Assembly: GCA_019233165.1 (NCBI GenBank)
Contig: JAFAMS010000265.1
Location: 1 to 9,165 of the forward strand
Direction of reading: 5' to 3'
DNA length: 9,165 nt
From: Vulcanimicrobiota bacterium
GTDB lineage: Bacteria; Vulcanimicrobiota; Vulcanimicrobiia; Vulcanimicrobiales; Vulcanimicrobiaceae
Position numbers and translations under genes: made by a program. This document shows, piece after piece, positions 1 to 6,084 of this stretch; within the stretch, counting starts at the first letter, position 1; each line of letters starts with the position of its first letter. The notes under the pieces are model-generated. The model was not told the origin of the DNA. It saw only the letters and a list, made by a program, of their open reading frames with translations, and did no database searches.

Positions 1-486
1 AGCTTCGAGAACCGCATTCGGCTCGCGCTCGAGATTGCGGCGGCATTCCGCGCGGTCTGGCCCGAGGACCGGCCGCTCTTCGCGCGGATCTCGTCGACCG
101 ACTGGACGCCGGGAGGTTGGGACATTGAAGCGTCGGTTGACCTTGCCAAACGCCTCGCCGCCGAAGGTGTCGATTTGATCGACTGTTCGTCGGGCGGGAA
201 CGTCGCCGACGCACGAATTCCGATGGAGCCGCTCTATCAGGTTCCCTTCGCCGAGCGGATTCGTCGCGACGCGAAGGTTCCGACGGGAGCCGTCGGACTC
301 ATCACGACGCCCGAGCAATGCGAGGCGATCCTCCAGCGGCGTCAAGCCGATCTCATCCTCATGGCGCGAGAGTTTTTGCGCGATCCGTATTTCCCGCTCT
401 TCGCCGCCGGCGAGCTCGACGCGGAGATTTCGTGGCCGAAACAGTACGAGCGCGCGAAGCCCGCGCGGCGCGCGGTTAGCGCGTAG
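1..486 (+). CDS. Old yellow enzyme-family FMN oxidoreductase (YqjM-like), C-terminal half
   Basis: The reading frame is open from the first base, so the gene begins upstream; 161 C-terminal residues are visible and end at TAG 484-486. The residues match the second half of the TIM barrel of YqjM-type NADH:flavin oxidoreductases: an opening SFENR helix, then ARISSTDWTPGGWD, then GVDLIDCSSGGNV, then TGAVGLIT, then LILMAREFLRDPYF. The last two are the usual FMN-phosphate-binding region of the family. Known members are cytoplasmic enzymes that use NAD(P)H to reduce activated C=C bonds of enones or related electrophiles; the substrate here is unknown. The end (WPKQYERA) also matches the family, so the C-terminus is complete. 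The last 11 bp overlap tail to tail with the stop end of the leftward dehydrogenase gene. The family call is secure; the catalytic Tyr/Cys of the N-terminal half lie outside the window. Confidence 0.9.
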   Translation, partial: SFENRIRLALEIAAAFRAVWPEDRPLFARISSTDWTPGGWDIEASVDLAKRLAAEGVDLIDCSSGGNVADARIPMEPLYQVPFAERIRRDAKVPTGAVGLITTPEQCEAILQRRQADLILMAREFLRDPYFPLFAAGELDAEISWPKQYERAKPARRAVSA

Positions 487-1366
487 CCGGCTCCTTTGCT
501 TTCAGCAGCGTCCGCAGCGCGCTGTGATCGCGTTCGCCGCCGCCGCCCTCGACGAGCGCGGTGAAGCGGTCGAGCGCGAGCTTCGCCGCGGGCGCGTCCA
601 GCCCCGATTCCCGCGCGGTCTGGTCGACGATGCGCATGTCCTTTTGATGCAGTCGCGACTTGAAGCCGGGTTGGAAATTGCCCTCGAGCATTCGCTGGCC
701 GTGCAAATCGAGGATTCGGCTCTGCGCGAATCCGCCTAAGAGGACGCTCCGAACCTTGGCCGGATCGACTCCCGCCGCTTCGGCGAGCGCGAGCGCTTCG
801 GCGACCGCTTCGATCGTAACGCCGACGACGAGCTGGTTGGCGGCTTTTGCGATCTGACCCGCACCGCTTGGACCGACGAGGACGATGTTCTTTCCCATCG
901 CCTTGAAGATCGGCTCGACCGCGTCGAAGGCACCCTGCGGTCCCCCGGCCATGATCGAGAGCGTCGCTTCGATCGCACCTTTTTCGCCGCCGCTCACCGG
1001 CGCATCGAGCGCTTGCGCACCCTTTTCACCGACCGTTTCGGCGACGCGCCGCGCGCTCGCCGGCGCGATCGTGCTCATGTCGACGTAAATCGCGCCCGGC
1101 TTGATCCCTTCGGCGACGCCGTCTTTTCCGAGCACCACTTCTTCGACATCGGGCGAGTCGGGGAGCATCGTGATGACGACGTCGCTTTGCGCCGCGACGT
1201 CTCTCGGCGAGGAGCCGGCTTTTGCGCCTTCGGCGACGAGCTCGTCGACCGTAGCGCGTTTGCGCGTGTGCACCACGAGCGGGTAACCCGCTTTGAGAAG
1301 ATTGCGGGCCATCGGTTTCCCCATGATTCCGAGGCCGATGAACCCGATCGTCGGTTTTGTGCTCAT
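476..1366 (-). CDS. Beta-hydroxyacid dehydrogenase, tartronate semialdehyde reductase-like (GarR/GlxR family)
   Basis: This 296-residue protein has the normal length for the 3-hydroxyisobutyrate dehydrogenase/2-hydroxy-3-oxopropionate reductase family. The N-terminus is a Rossmann nucleotide site, GFIGLGIMG (residues 8-16), and HTRKR at 33-37 suggests NADP preference. DAPVSGG (121-127) is the substrate-binding signature. GAGQIAKAANQ (168-178) carries the expected catalytic lysine, K174, and N178. GFKSRLHQKDM (234-244) is the second conserved helix. The ATG at 1366 is chosen because it starts directly before the Rossmann strand; an open frame continues about 86 codons upstream but has no family resemblance. 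That ATG overlaps the TGA of the upstream aldolase gene as ATGA, implying translational coupling. Beside an HpaI/GarL-type aldolase, the likely reaction is tartronate semialdehyde to glycerate, but 3-hydroxyisobutyrate or another short hydroxyacid cannot be excluded. Cytoplasmic. Confidence 0.9.
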   Translation of the reverse strand: MSTKPTIGFIGLGIMGKPMARNLLKAGYPLVVHTRKRATVDELVAEGAKAGSSPRDVAAQSDVVITMLPDSPDVEEVVLGKDGVAEGIKPGAIYVDMSTIAPASARRVAETVGEKGAQALDAPVSGGEKGAIEATLSIMAGGPQGAFDAVEPIFKAMGKNIVLVGPSGAGQIAKAANQLVVGVTIEAVAEALALAEAAGVDPAKVRSVLLGGFAQSRILDLHGQRMLEGNFQPGFKSRLHQKDMRIVDQTARESGLDAPAAKLALDRFTALVEGGGGERDHSALRTLLKAKEPATR

Positions 1367-2166
1367 ACCGGCAACGCTGCTTTCGTTTCGATGCTTCGCA
1401 AGTAGTCCGCCCTGGAGCGCGCCGCCCCGAGCATGAAGGTAAGATCGCTCCCGCTCAAGATGAAGCGCGCGCCGAGCTCGATGTAGCGCCGAGCGATCGT
1501 CTCGTCGTAGACGCCGCCCATTCCCGCCCATTTGCCGTGCTTCCCGCAGGCCGCCACCACGCGACGGTACGCTTCGGCGATTTGCCGGTTTCCGAAGTCG
1601 CCGTGGATACCCATCTCCGCGCACAGGTCGTTCGTCCCCACCAGCAAGACGTCGATCCCCTCGACGGCCGCAATCGCGTCGGCGTTCTCGACCGCATCAG
1701 GGGTCTCGATCATGGCGACGATCAATCCCGCCGCGTTCAGCGACGATGCATATTCGGCCGGTTTGACGGCGGCATAACCGAGCTGCGGCGCATTGCCTGC
1801 CATCGAACGGTGACCTTGCGGCGGAAACTTGAGCCGGTCGACGATCGCGCTCGCTTCTTGCGGGCCGTCGACGTGCGGGAACACGATCCCCAGCGCTCCG
1901 TTGTCGAGCAGCCGAGTCGCCATTGCGTATTCGCCGCTAGGGACGCGTGGAATCGGCGTGATCCCTGCGTCGAGCGCAGCGACCGAAATTTGCGCGGCGA
2001 GATCGAGCGAGAGCGCGCCGTGCTCGAGGTCGATGAAGAGAAAATCGTAGCCCGCGCTCTGCATCAGCTTCGCGATCTCGTGGCTGCGCGCGAACCGGAC
2101 TCCGGCGCCGAGCGCGAGCTCTCCGCGTTGCAGCCGCTCGCGCGCGATGTTTCTGACCGCCGGCAT
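1363..2166 (-). CDS. HpcH/HpaI-family class II aldolase (2-keto-3-deoxy sugar acid type)
   Basis: The 267-residue product is the usual size for the HpcH/HpaI aldolase/citrate lyase family, whose members are metal-dependent pyruvate aldolases such as HpaI, GarL and RhmA. FLFIDLEHG (42-50) carries the catalytic His49; PRVP (73-76) carries the pyruvate-binding Arg74; AMIETPDAVEN (151-161) gives the metal ligand Glu154; and VGTNDL (176-181) gives the metal ligand Asp180. By family knowledge the enzyme cleaves a 2-keto-3-deoxy acid to pyruvate plus an aldehyde. If it is GarL-like, the aldehyde would be tartronate semialdehyde, the substrate of the reductase encoded directly downstream. The start is well supported: a strong GAGGGG ribosome-binding site lies 7 nt before the ATG. 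The ATG directly follows the TAG of the short VOC ORF, and the gene end overlaps the reductase start. The exact substrate is unproven. Confidence 0.92.
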   Translation of the reverse strand: MPAVRNIARERLQRGELALGAGVRFARSHEIAKLMQSAGYDFLFIDLEHGALSLDLAAQISVAALDAGITPIPRVPSGEYAMATRLLDNGALGIVFPHVDGPQEASAIVDRLKFPPQGHRSMAGNAPQLGYAAVKPAEYASSLNAAGLIVAMIETPDAVENADAIAAVEGIDVLLVGTNDLCAEMGIHGDFGNRQIAEAYRRVVAACGKHGKWAGMGGVYDETIARRYIELGARFILSGSDLTFMLGAARSRADYLRSIETKAALPV

Positions 2167-2400
2167 CTATCTTCCCCTCTCGGCGAGCGATTTCAGATGA
2201 AACGAAACGTGCGAGAGCGCCTTTGGATTCGGTTTTCCCTGGTGCAAAACGAGCGTGACCGCTTCGCTCTCCACCGCAACGCCGCCCGGAAACTCGAACG
2301 CTTTGCGCAGCCCGAAGTTCTTGACCCACCACCGCGCGCTCTTGCGCGGATCGCGCACCTTGATCCCGAAGTGGCCGACGTTTCCAAGCGTCCAGGGCAT
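2167..2400 (-). CDS. Half-length VOC/glyoxalase-fold protein (single module, possibly truncated)
   Basis: This 77-residue ORF begins MPWTLGNVGHFGIKVRDPRKSARWW, a standard first strand and helix of the vicinal oxygen chelate fold. It continues through AVTLVLHQG and LSHVSFHLKSL, which give the remaining strands of one beta-alpha-beta-beta-beta module. It then stops at TAG 2169-2167. Typical stand-alone VOC proteins are about 120-150 residues with two modules, so the second half (usually ending in a DPDG-like turn and a metal Glu) is absent. No continuation is visible in the other two minus-strand frames, so a simple frameshift does not explain it; the 3' half seems to be missing, with the aldolase gene starting in its place. 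It may be a remnant kept because its end supplies the aldolase ribosome-binding site, or a real single-module protein that dimerises. Possible metal ligands are His10 and His64. Function is unknown. Confidence 0.6.
   Translation of the reverse strand: MPWTLGNVGHFGIKVRDPRKSARWWVKNFGLRKAFEFPGGVAVESEAVTLVLHQGKPNPKALSHVSFHLKSLAERGR
2174..2179 (-). promoter_or_regulatory. Ribosome-binding site of the HpaI-family aldolase
   Basis: On the minus strand GAGGGG lies 7 nt before the aldolase ATG at 2166. It sits inside the last codons of the VOC ORF, whose TAG directly abuts the ATG. Ribosomes ending on the short ORF would therefore finish on top of this site, an arrangement typical of coupled re-initiation. 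It is the clearest Shine-Dalgarno match in the left half of the window. Confidence 0.7.
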
Positions 2401-2440
2401 ACGCGCCTGCTACGGACCACAGGATTGTTGTTCCCGCCGA

Positions 2441-2446
2441 GATAGT
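2441..2446 (+). promoter_or_regulatory. Possible -10 element for the M20 hydrolase gene
   Basis: GATAGT matches the TATAAT consensus at four of six positions and lies 10 bp before the ATG at 2457, in the 56-bp divergent spacer. No good -35 box is found at the right distance, and there is no Shine-Dalgarno sequence before that ATG. If real, it would give a leaderless or nearly leaderless transcript. I see no convincing promoter for the leftward VOC-aldolase-reductase cluster in the same spacer. Weak call. Confidence 0.2.
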
Positions 2447-2456
2447 CTGGGTACAG

Positions 2457-3698
2457 ATGCACGACTCGTCCCGCGTCCTCGAGCGGCTCCACGAGCTCGC
2501 GCAGCTCGGGCGCTACGAGGCCGGAATCGACCGCGCTTTGGCGACGCCCGCGGAGCGCGCGGCACGCGACCGCTTCGCCGCATGGGCGCGCGCCGGCGGG
2601 CGGACGCTGACGCAGGACCGCGTCGGTAATCTCTTTGCGCGCCGCGCGGGCTCAGACCCCGGCGCGCCGGCGATCCTCGTCGGCTCGCACCTCGACACCG
2701 TCAAGACCGGCGGCGCGTACGACGGCGCTTACGGCGTCGTCGGTGCGCTGTGCGCCCTCGAGACGCTCGACGCGCGTAAGATCGCGACGCTCCATCCCCT
2801 CGACGCGGTCGCGTGGGTCGGGGAAGAGGGGAGCCGCTTTCCGCTGGGCTGCTTGGGAAGCGCGGTGTTCGCGGGTCTCACCGGGGTCGATGAAGCGCTC
2901 GCGCTCGTCGACGACGCGGGGATCGCGCTCGGCGACGCGCTCGCAGATGCGGAAGGCGGGCTGTTGCGCGGCCTGCCGCAGCGCGAGCCGGAGCCACTCG
3001 CCGCATACGTCGAGCTGCACGTCGAGCAGGGTCCGATCATGGAGCGAGCCGGAATGCGCCTTGGGATCGTGACGGCGATCGCCGGACAACGGCGATTTCG
3101 CGTCGTTGCATCGGGGACGAGCGGTCACGCGGGGACGGTACCGATGTCGATCCGCGCCGACGCGCTCGCCGCCGCCGCCGAGATCGTCCTCGCACTCGAG
3201 AAAGCGGCGCTCGAACGCGAAGCAGTCGTTACCGTCGGACGGCTCGTCGTCGAGCCGGGGGCGACGAACGTCATCCCGGCGCGCGTCACGTTCAGCGTCG
3301 ACATGCGCTCGCCGGACGACGCCGTGCTCGATGCGCTCGAACGAGTCCTCGACGAAGAGACCCGGGAGGTCGGCGCGCGCCGCGACGTTCGCTTTTCGAG
3401 GGTCCCCCTCGAGCGGCGTGCCGCAACCCCCATGAACCGCGACCTCCGCGAAGCGATCCGTCGCGGCGCGGCTTCGACGGGCGAACGGACGATGGACGTA
3501 CCCAGCGGCGCCGGCCACGACGCGATGTGCGTCGCGGCGGTCGCGCCCGCCGCAATGCTGTTCGTTCCCAGCATCGGCGGAGCGAGCCACGTCGGCGAAG
3601 AGAGGACCGCCGACGACGACCTGGAGCTCGGCGTCGAAGCGCTCGCCGCCGCGCTCGTCGAGATCGACCGGATGCTCGGGGGAGCCGAGCGCGGCTGA
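2457..3698 (+). CDS. M20-family amidohydrolase: allantoate amidohydrolase / N-carbamoyl-L-amino acid hydrolase
   Basis: The 413-residue product has the full length and all core motifs of the M20 AllC/HyuC/beta-ureidopropionase group. GSHLDTV (76-82) supplies His78 and Asp80; GAYDGAYGVV (86-95) supplies the bridging metal ligand Asp89; WVGEEGSRF (120-128) supplies the catalytic and metal Glu pair 123/124. YVELHVEQGP (184-193) holds His188, SGHAGTVPM (222-230) is the dimerisation-domain contact, GAGHDAM (351-357) binds the substrate carboxylate region, and SHVGEERT (377-384) gives the last metal ligand, His378. Family members are cytoplasmic, need two divalent metal ions, and hydrolyse allantoate or N-carbamoyl amino acids, releasing ammonia and CO2; the motifs do not decide between substrates. 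No hydantoinase, allantoinase or permease gene is in view. The gene diverges from the aldolase cluster and is followed 19 bp later by the HD-GYP gene, so they are probably co-transcribed. Confidence 0.9.
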   Translation: MHDSSRVLERLHELAQLGRYEAGIDRALATPAERAARDRFAAWARAGGRTLTQDRVGNLFARRAGSDPGAPAILVGSHLDTVKTGGAYDGAYGVVGALCALETLDARKIATLHPLDAVAWVGEEGSRFPLGCLGSAVFAGLTGVDEALALVDDAGIALGDALADAEGGLLRGLPQREPEPLAAYVELHVEQGPIMERAGMRLGIVTAIAGQRRFRVVASGTSGHAGTVPMSIRADALAAAAEIVLALEKAALEREAVVTVGRLVVEPGATNVIPARVTFSVDMRSPDDAVLDALERVLDEETREVGARRDVRFSRVPLERRAATPMNRDLREAIRRGAASTGERTMDVPSGAGHDAMCVAAVAPAAMLFVPSIGGASHVGEERTADDDLELGVEALAAALVEIDRMLGGAERG

Positions 3699-3717
3699 CC
3701 GAAGTACGGCCGACGCC

Positions 3718-4767
3718 ATGAAAAAGGCTCTGGTCATCGACGCTTCCGAGAAGAACTTGGCGATCTACGCAAAGACCTTGCAGGGGATCCCCGAGCTCGC
3801 GGTCACGACGTTCACGTCGTCGACCGTCGGACTGCATTGGGCCGCCCAGAACGAGCCCGATATCGTGGTGATCGACTACGATACGCCGCAGCTGAACGGG
3901 ATCGAGTTCATGGTCGCCTTCCGCAAACGTCCGCGGACCGCCGACGTTCCGGTCATCATGATCACCGACCCGAAGGATCGAACGATCCGGCACTCGGCGC
4001 TCCAGAACGGGGCCGACGATTTCCTCGAACGGCCGGCCGACGAGTTCGAGTTTTTGGTGCGCGCGCGGAATTTGCTCAAATTGCGCGACCGGACGATCAC
4101 CCTTGCGAGCAAAGCCGCGCGACTCGCCGACGAGGTACGCAAGGCGACGGAGGTGATCTCGCGCCGCGAGCTCGAGACGATCCACCGGCTGACGCGAGCG
4201 GCCGAATATCGCGATAAGGAGACCCACAATCATATCGTCCGCATGGGGCACTACTCGCAACTTCTCTCGAAGGCGATCGGACAAAGCGACGACCGCCAAG
4301 CGCTGATGGGCCGCGCGGCACCGATGCACGACATCGGAAAGGTCGCGATCCCCGATCGAATCCTGCTCAAGCCGGGGAAACTCACCTCGATCGAGTGGCA
4401 GGTGATGCAGTCGCACGCCCGCGCGGGTTACGACATCCTGGCGGAGAGCGACTCGCCGCTGATGCAGCTAGGCGCGGAGATCGCGCTGGCGCACCACGAG
4501 AAGTTCGACGGGACCGGCTATCCGCAAAAATTGAAGGGAAAGGATATCCCGCTCTCCGGCCGGATCGTCGCGATCGCCGACGTCTTCGACGCACTGCTCT
4601 CGAACCGGCCGTACAAACCGGCCTGGCGGTTACCCGACGTCCTCGAAACCCTCAAGCGCGGAAAGGGGAATCACTTCGATCCCGATCTCGTCGATGCGTT
4701 CCTGCAGATCACGCCCGAGCTGCAAAAGGTGCGCGAGGAGTTCTCGGACTCGGAGGCCGCGGCCTAA
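3718..4767 (+). CDS. RpfG-like response regulator with HD-GYP cyclic-di-GMP phosphodiesterase domain
   Basis: The protein has 349 residues. Residues 1-122 form a CheY-like receiver with putative phospho-acceptor Asp53 in VVIDYDTPQLNG and the switch Thr83 in VIMIT. Residues 125-150 look like a helical linker. Residues 152-345 are an HD-GYP domain: EYRDKETHNHIVRM (163-176), MHDIGK (203-208), the HH pair 259-260, HEKFDGTGYP (260-269) with the GYP signature, and IADVFDALLSNRPYK (286-300). All metal-binding signatures look intact, so hydrolysis of cyclic-di-GMP to pGpG/GMP is the expected activity. The receiver is unusual: the normal Asp-Asp pair is Asp8-Ala9, and the conserved Lys before Pro is Arg105, so classical phosphorylation is doubtful. 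There is no transmembrane segment, so it should be cytoplasmic. It lies 19 bp after the M20 hydrolase gene without a clear ribosome-binding site. No partner histidine kinase gene is present. Its stop is 1 bp from the convergent solute-binding gene. Confidence 0.92.
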   Translation: MKKALVIDASEKNLAIYAKTLQGIPELAVTTFTSSTVGLHWAAQNEPDIVVIDYDTPQLNGIEFMVAFRKRPRTADVPVIMITDPKDRTIRHSALQNGADDFLERPADEFEFLVRARNLLKLRDRTITLASKAARLADEVRKATEVISRRELETIHRLTRAAEYRDKETHNHIVRMGHYSQLLSKAIGQSDDRQALMGRAAPMHDIGKVAIPDRILLKPGKLTSIEWQVMQSHARAGYDILAESDSPLMQLGAEIALAHHEKFDGTGYPQKLKGKDIPLSGRIVAIADVFDALLSNRPYKPAWRLPDVLETLKRGKGNHFDPDLVDAFLQITPELQKVREEFSDSEAAA

Positions 4768-4768
4768 G

Positions 4769-5773
4769 TCAGCTTCCCGAGAGTCCCTGCACCTCGGGAA
4801 AAAACATCTCTTTCCACGACGCCGGCGCCTTCGGGATCGTCCCGATCTTCGCCATGAACTCGGCGGTCTGCTGAACCTTCGCCGGCGCGAGCGTATAGGC
4901 GTAGTCCGGCTTGCTGATCACCGCGTAAACGCCGTCCGCCGTCTCGGTCGTTCCTTTCGTCAAGTCGACGTAGAGCTTCGCGGCGGCGCGCTTGTCCTTG
5001 TTGATCGACGCGATCGCTTCGCCGAGCGCGTCGTAGAAGGCCCGGTACGCTTTCGGATTGCCGTCGCGGAATTTCGCGGAGGCGACGATCGTGATCGCGG
5101 TCGCGGGACCGCCTAGGACGTCGTACGAGGTAAACAACGTGCGGACGCCCGGAAACTGGAGCTCCTCTTCGTGAAACGGGGACGTGGTGAAGTGCGCGTC
5201 GACGCCGTTCGCCGCGTTCTTGAGCGCGATCAGACCGTCGGGATGGCTCATCGAGACCGTGAACGGATCCAGCCGCGCGTAGTTCTCTTGGCCGAACGCC
5301 TTCGCAGCCGCCATCTGAAGGACGATCGCCTGGGTCGAGATCTTCGCGGCGGGGACGGCGATCTTGTCCTTGTCGGTGAAATCCTTGATCGACTTGATCG
5401 CCGGGTTGCGAACGTTGAGATAGAGCGGATACGTCGTCATCGCAGAGACGGCCTTGAGAGCGCCGTTCGTCTTGGTATAGAGCGTGATGAGCGACGGCGC
5501 GCCGACGGCGGCGAAGGTAACGGCTCCGGAAAGGAGCCCATCGTTGATCACGTTCGGCCCCGAGAACTCCGCGTAGTTGACCTTAAGGTCGGGGATCCCA
5601 AGCTGCTTGGCATGCTTTTCGACGAGCTTGTCGTGCTCCATCAGAAGCAGCGGTAGAAACGATACGCCGTACTGCTTGGCGATCGTGACCTGATCGGTCT
5701 CGGCACGCGCGGCAACGGCACGCCCGGCGAGGGAGACGGCCAGCGCCGAGCCGAGGAACGTCGTTCGTTTCAT
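4769..5773 (-). CDS. NitT/TauT-type ABC transporter periplasmic solute-binding protein (orphan)
   Basis: The 334-residue product starts with a basic, hydrophobic export signal (about 1-24) with likely cleavage after AARA, before ETDQ. No lipobox Cys is present, so it should be a soluble periplasmic protein. The mature part follows the NMT1/SsuA/TauA fold: VTIAKQYGVSFLPLLLMEHD near the start, a NVINDGLLSGAVTFAAVGAPSL segment typical of this family, SIKDFTDKDKIAVPA, and the SMSHPDGLIAL and AHFTTSPF motifs of an uncharacterised branch. The ATG at 5773 is chosen because the signal peptide begins there; the open frame upstream is overlapped by the cytochrome gene. ATGA overlap with that gene implies coupled translation with the sulfite dehydrogenase genes. 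No permease or ATPase gene is present. The ligand is unknown: relatives bind taurine, alkanesulfonates, nitrate, thiamine precursors or aromatic acids. A sulfonate is suggested only by context. Confidence 0.85.
   Translation of the reverse strand: MKRTTFLGSALAVSLAGRAVAARAETDQVTIAKQYGVSFLPLLLMEHDKLVEKHAKQLGIPDLKVNYAEFSGPNVINDGLLSGAVTFAAVGAPSLITLYTKTNGALKAVSAMTTYPLYLNVRNPAIKSIKDFTDKDKIAVPAAKISTQAIVLQMAAAKAFGQENYARLDPFTVSMSHPDGLIALKNAANGVDAHFTTSPFHEEELQFPGVRTLFTSYDVLGGPATAITIVASAKFRDGNPKAYRAFYDALGEAIASINKDKRAAAKLYVDLTKGTTETADGVYAVISKPDYAYTLAPAKVQQTAEFMAKIGTIPKAPASWKEMFFPEVQGLSGS
4774..4800. terminator. Perfect 8-bp inverted repeat at the convergent gene junction
   Basis: TTCCCGAG (4774-4781) and CTCGGGAA (4793-4800) are exact reverse complements around an 11-nt loop. 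The stem begins 6 nt after the HD-GYP stop codon and lies within the last codons of the convergent solute-binding gene. The position fits a transcription barrier for the rightward unit. However, the tract after the stem on the plus strand is A-rich (a run of A to 4804), so a rightward transcript would lack the U-tract of an intrinsic terminator. For the leftward transcript the U-run precedes the stem. A terminator role is therefore uncertain. Confidence 0.35.
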
Positions 5774-6084
5774 GGCTTTCCGTTCTGCGAGAGCAGGTAG
5801 TCGACGATCTTCGGCACGTCGTCGTCGGCGATTTGCGCCTTGTAGGCGGCGCGCATCTTGTTGACCTCCGCAGTCCACTGCGCGCGAGTGAGAGGCGGCT
5901 GAGTGTAGATGTAATCGGCGCCGTGACACACCAGGCAGTTTGCCTGCGCGACCCCTAGATTGGGCCCGTTCTTGAACTGGACGAGCGGCGGCGGGAACGT
6001 CACCGTGATCTTCTGTTGGCCTTGCGCGACCGCGAGTACGCCGAGCGCGCAAAATAGGGCCGCTGCGAGAACCGCGGCGCGCAT
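5770..6084 (-). CDS. sorB: Monohaem cytochrome c, SorB-like subunit of sulfite:cytochrome c oxidoreductase
   Basis: This 104-residue protein has a Sec signal of about 20 residues (MRAAVLAAALFCALGVLAVA) and one haem c site, CLVCH at residues 50-54. Met78 in TAEVNKMRAAY is the likely sixth ligand. The end, ADDDVPKIVDYLLSQNG, is the closing helix typical of small class I cytochromes c. Directly downstream of a SorA-like molybdoenzyme, it should accept electrons from sulfite oxidation in the periplasm and pass them to the respiratory chain, as SorB does in Starkeya and Cj0004c in Campylobacter. The start ATG overlaps the SorA-like stop as TGATG, and an AAGGTG ribosome-binding site lies in the last sorA-like codons. 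The stop overlaps the solute-binding gene as ATGA. The family is clear; the SorB assignment rests mainly on the neighbour. Confidence 0.85.
   Translation of the reverse strand: MRAAVLAAALFCALGVLAVAQGQQKITVTFPPPLVQFKNGPNLGVAQANCLVCHGADYIYTQPPLTRAQWTAEVNKMRAAYKAQIADDDVPKIVDYLLSQNGKP

Noticed and set aside
1367..1624. Upstream extension of the GarR-like frame by about 86 codons.
   Set aside because: The extension has no similarity to dehydrogenases, lies wholly inside the aldolase gene and would displace the Rossmann motif from the N-terminus. It is a high-GC shadow.
1357..2445. Long plus-strand open frame of 362 codons opposite the aldolase and VOC genes, and similar long frames opposite the M20, sorA-like and EF-G-like genes.
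   Set aside because: They are rich in Arg, Asp, Val and His, with no recognisable domain, and sit exactly antisense to well-supported genes. This is usual for GC-rich DNA.
2446..2457. TCTG-GGTA-CAGA palindrome touching the M20 hydrolase start, considered as an operator.
   Set aside because: Four-base arms are too short to stand out from chance, and no second copy is seen in the spacer.
5774..6052. Upstream extension of the solute-binding protein frame by 93 codons.
   Set aside because: It is Arg-rich, lacks family similarity and overlaps the cytochrome gene; the signal peptide clearly starts at 5773.
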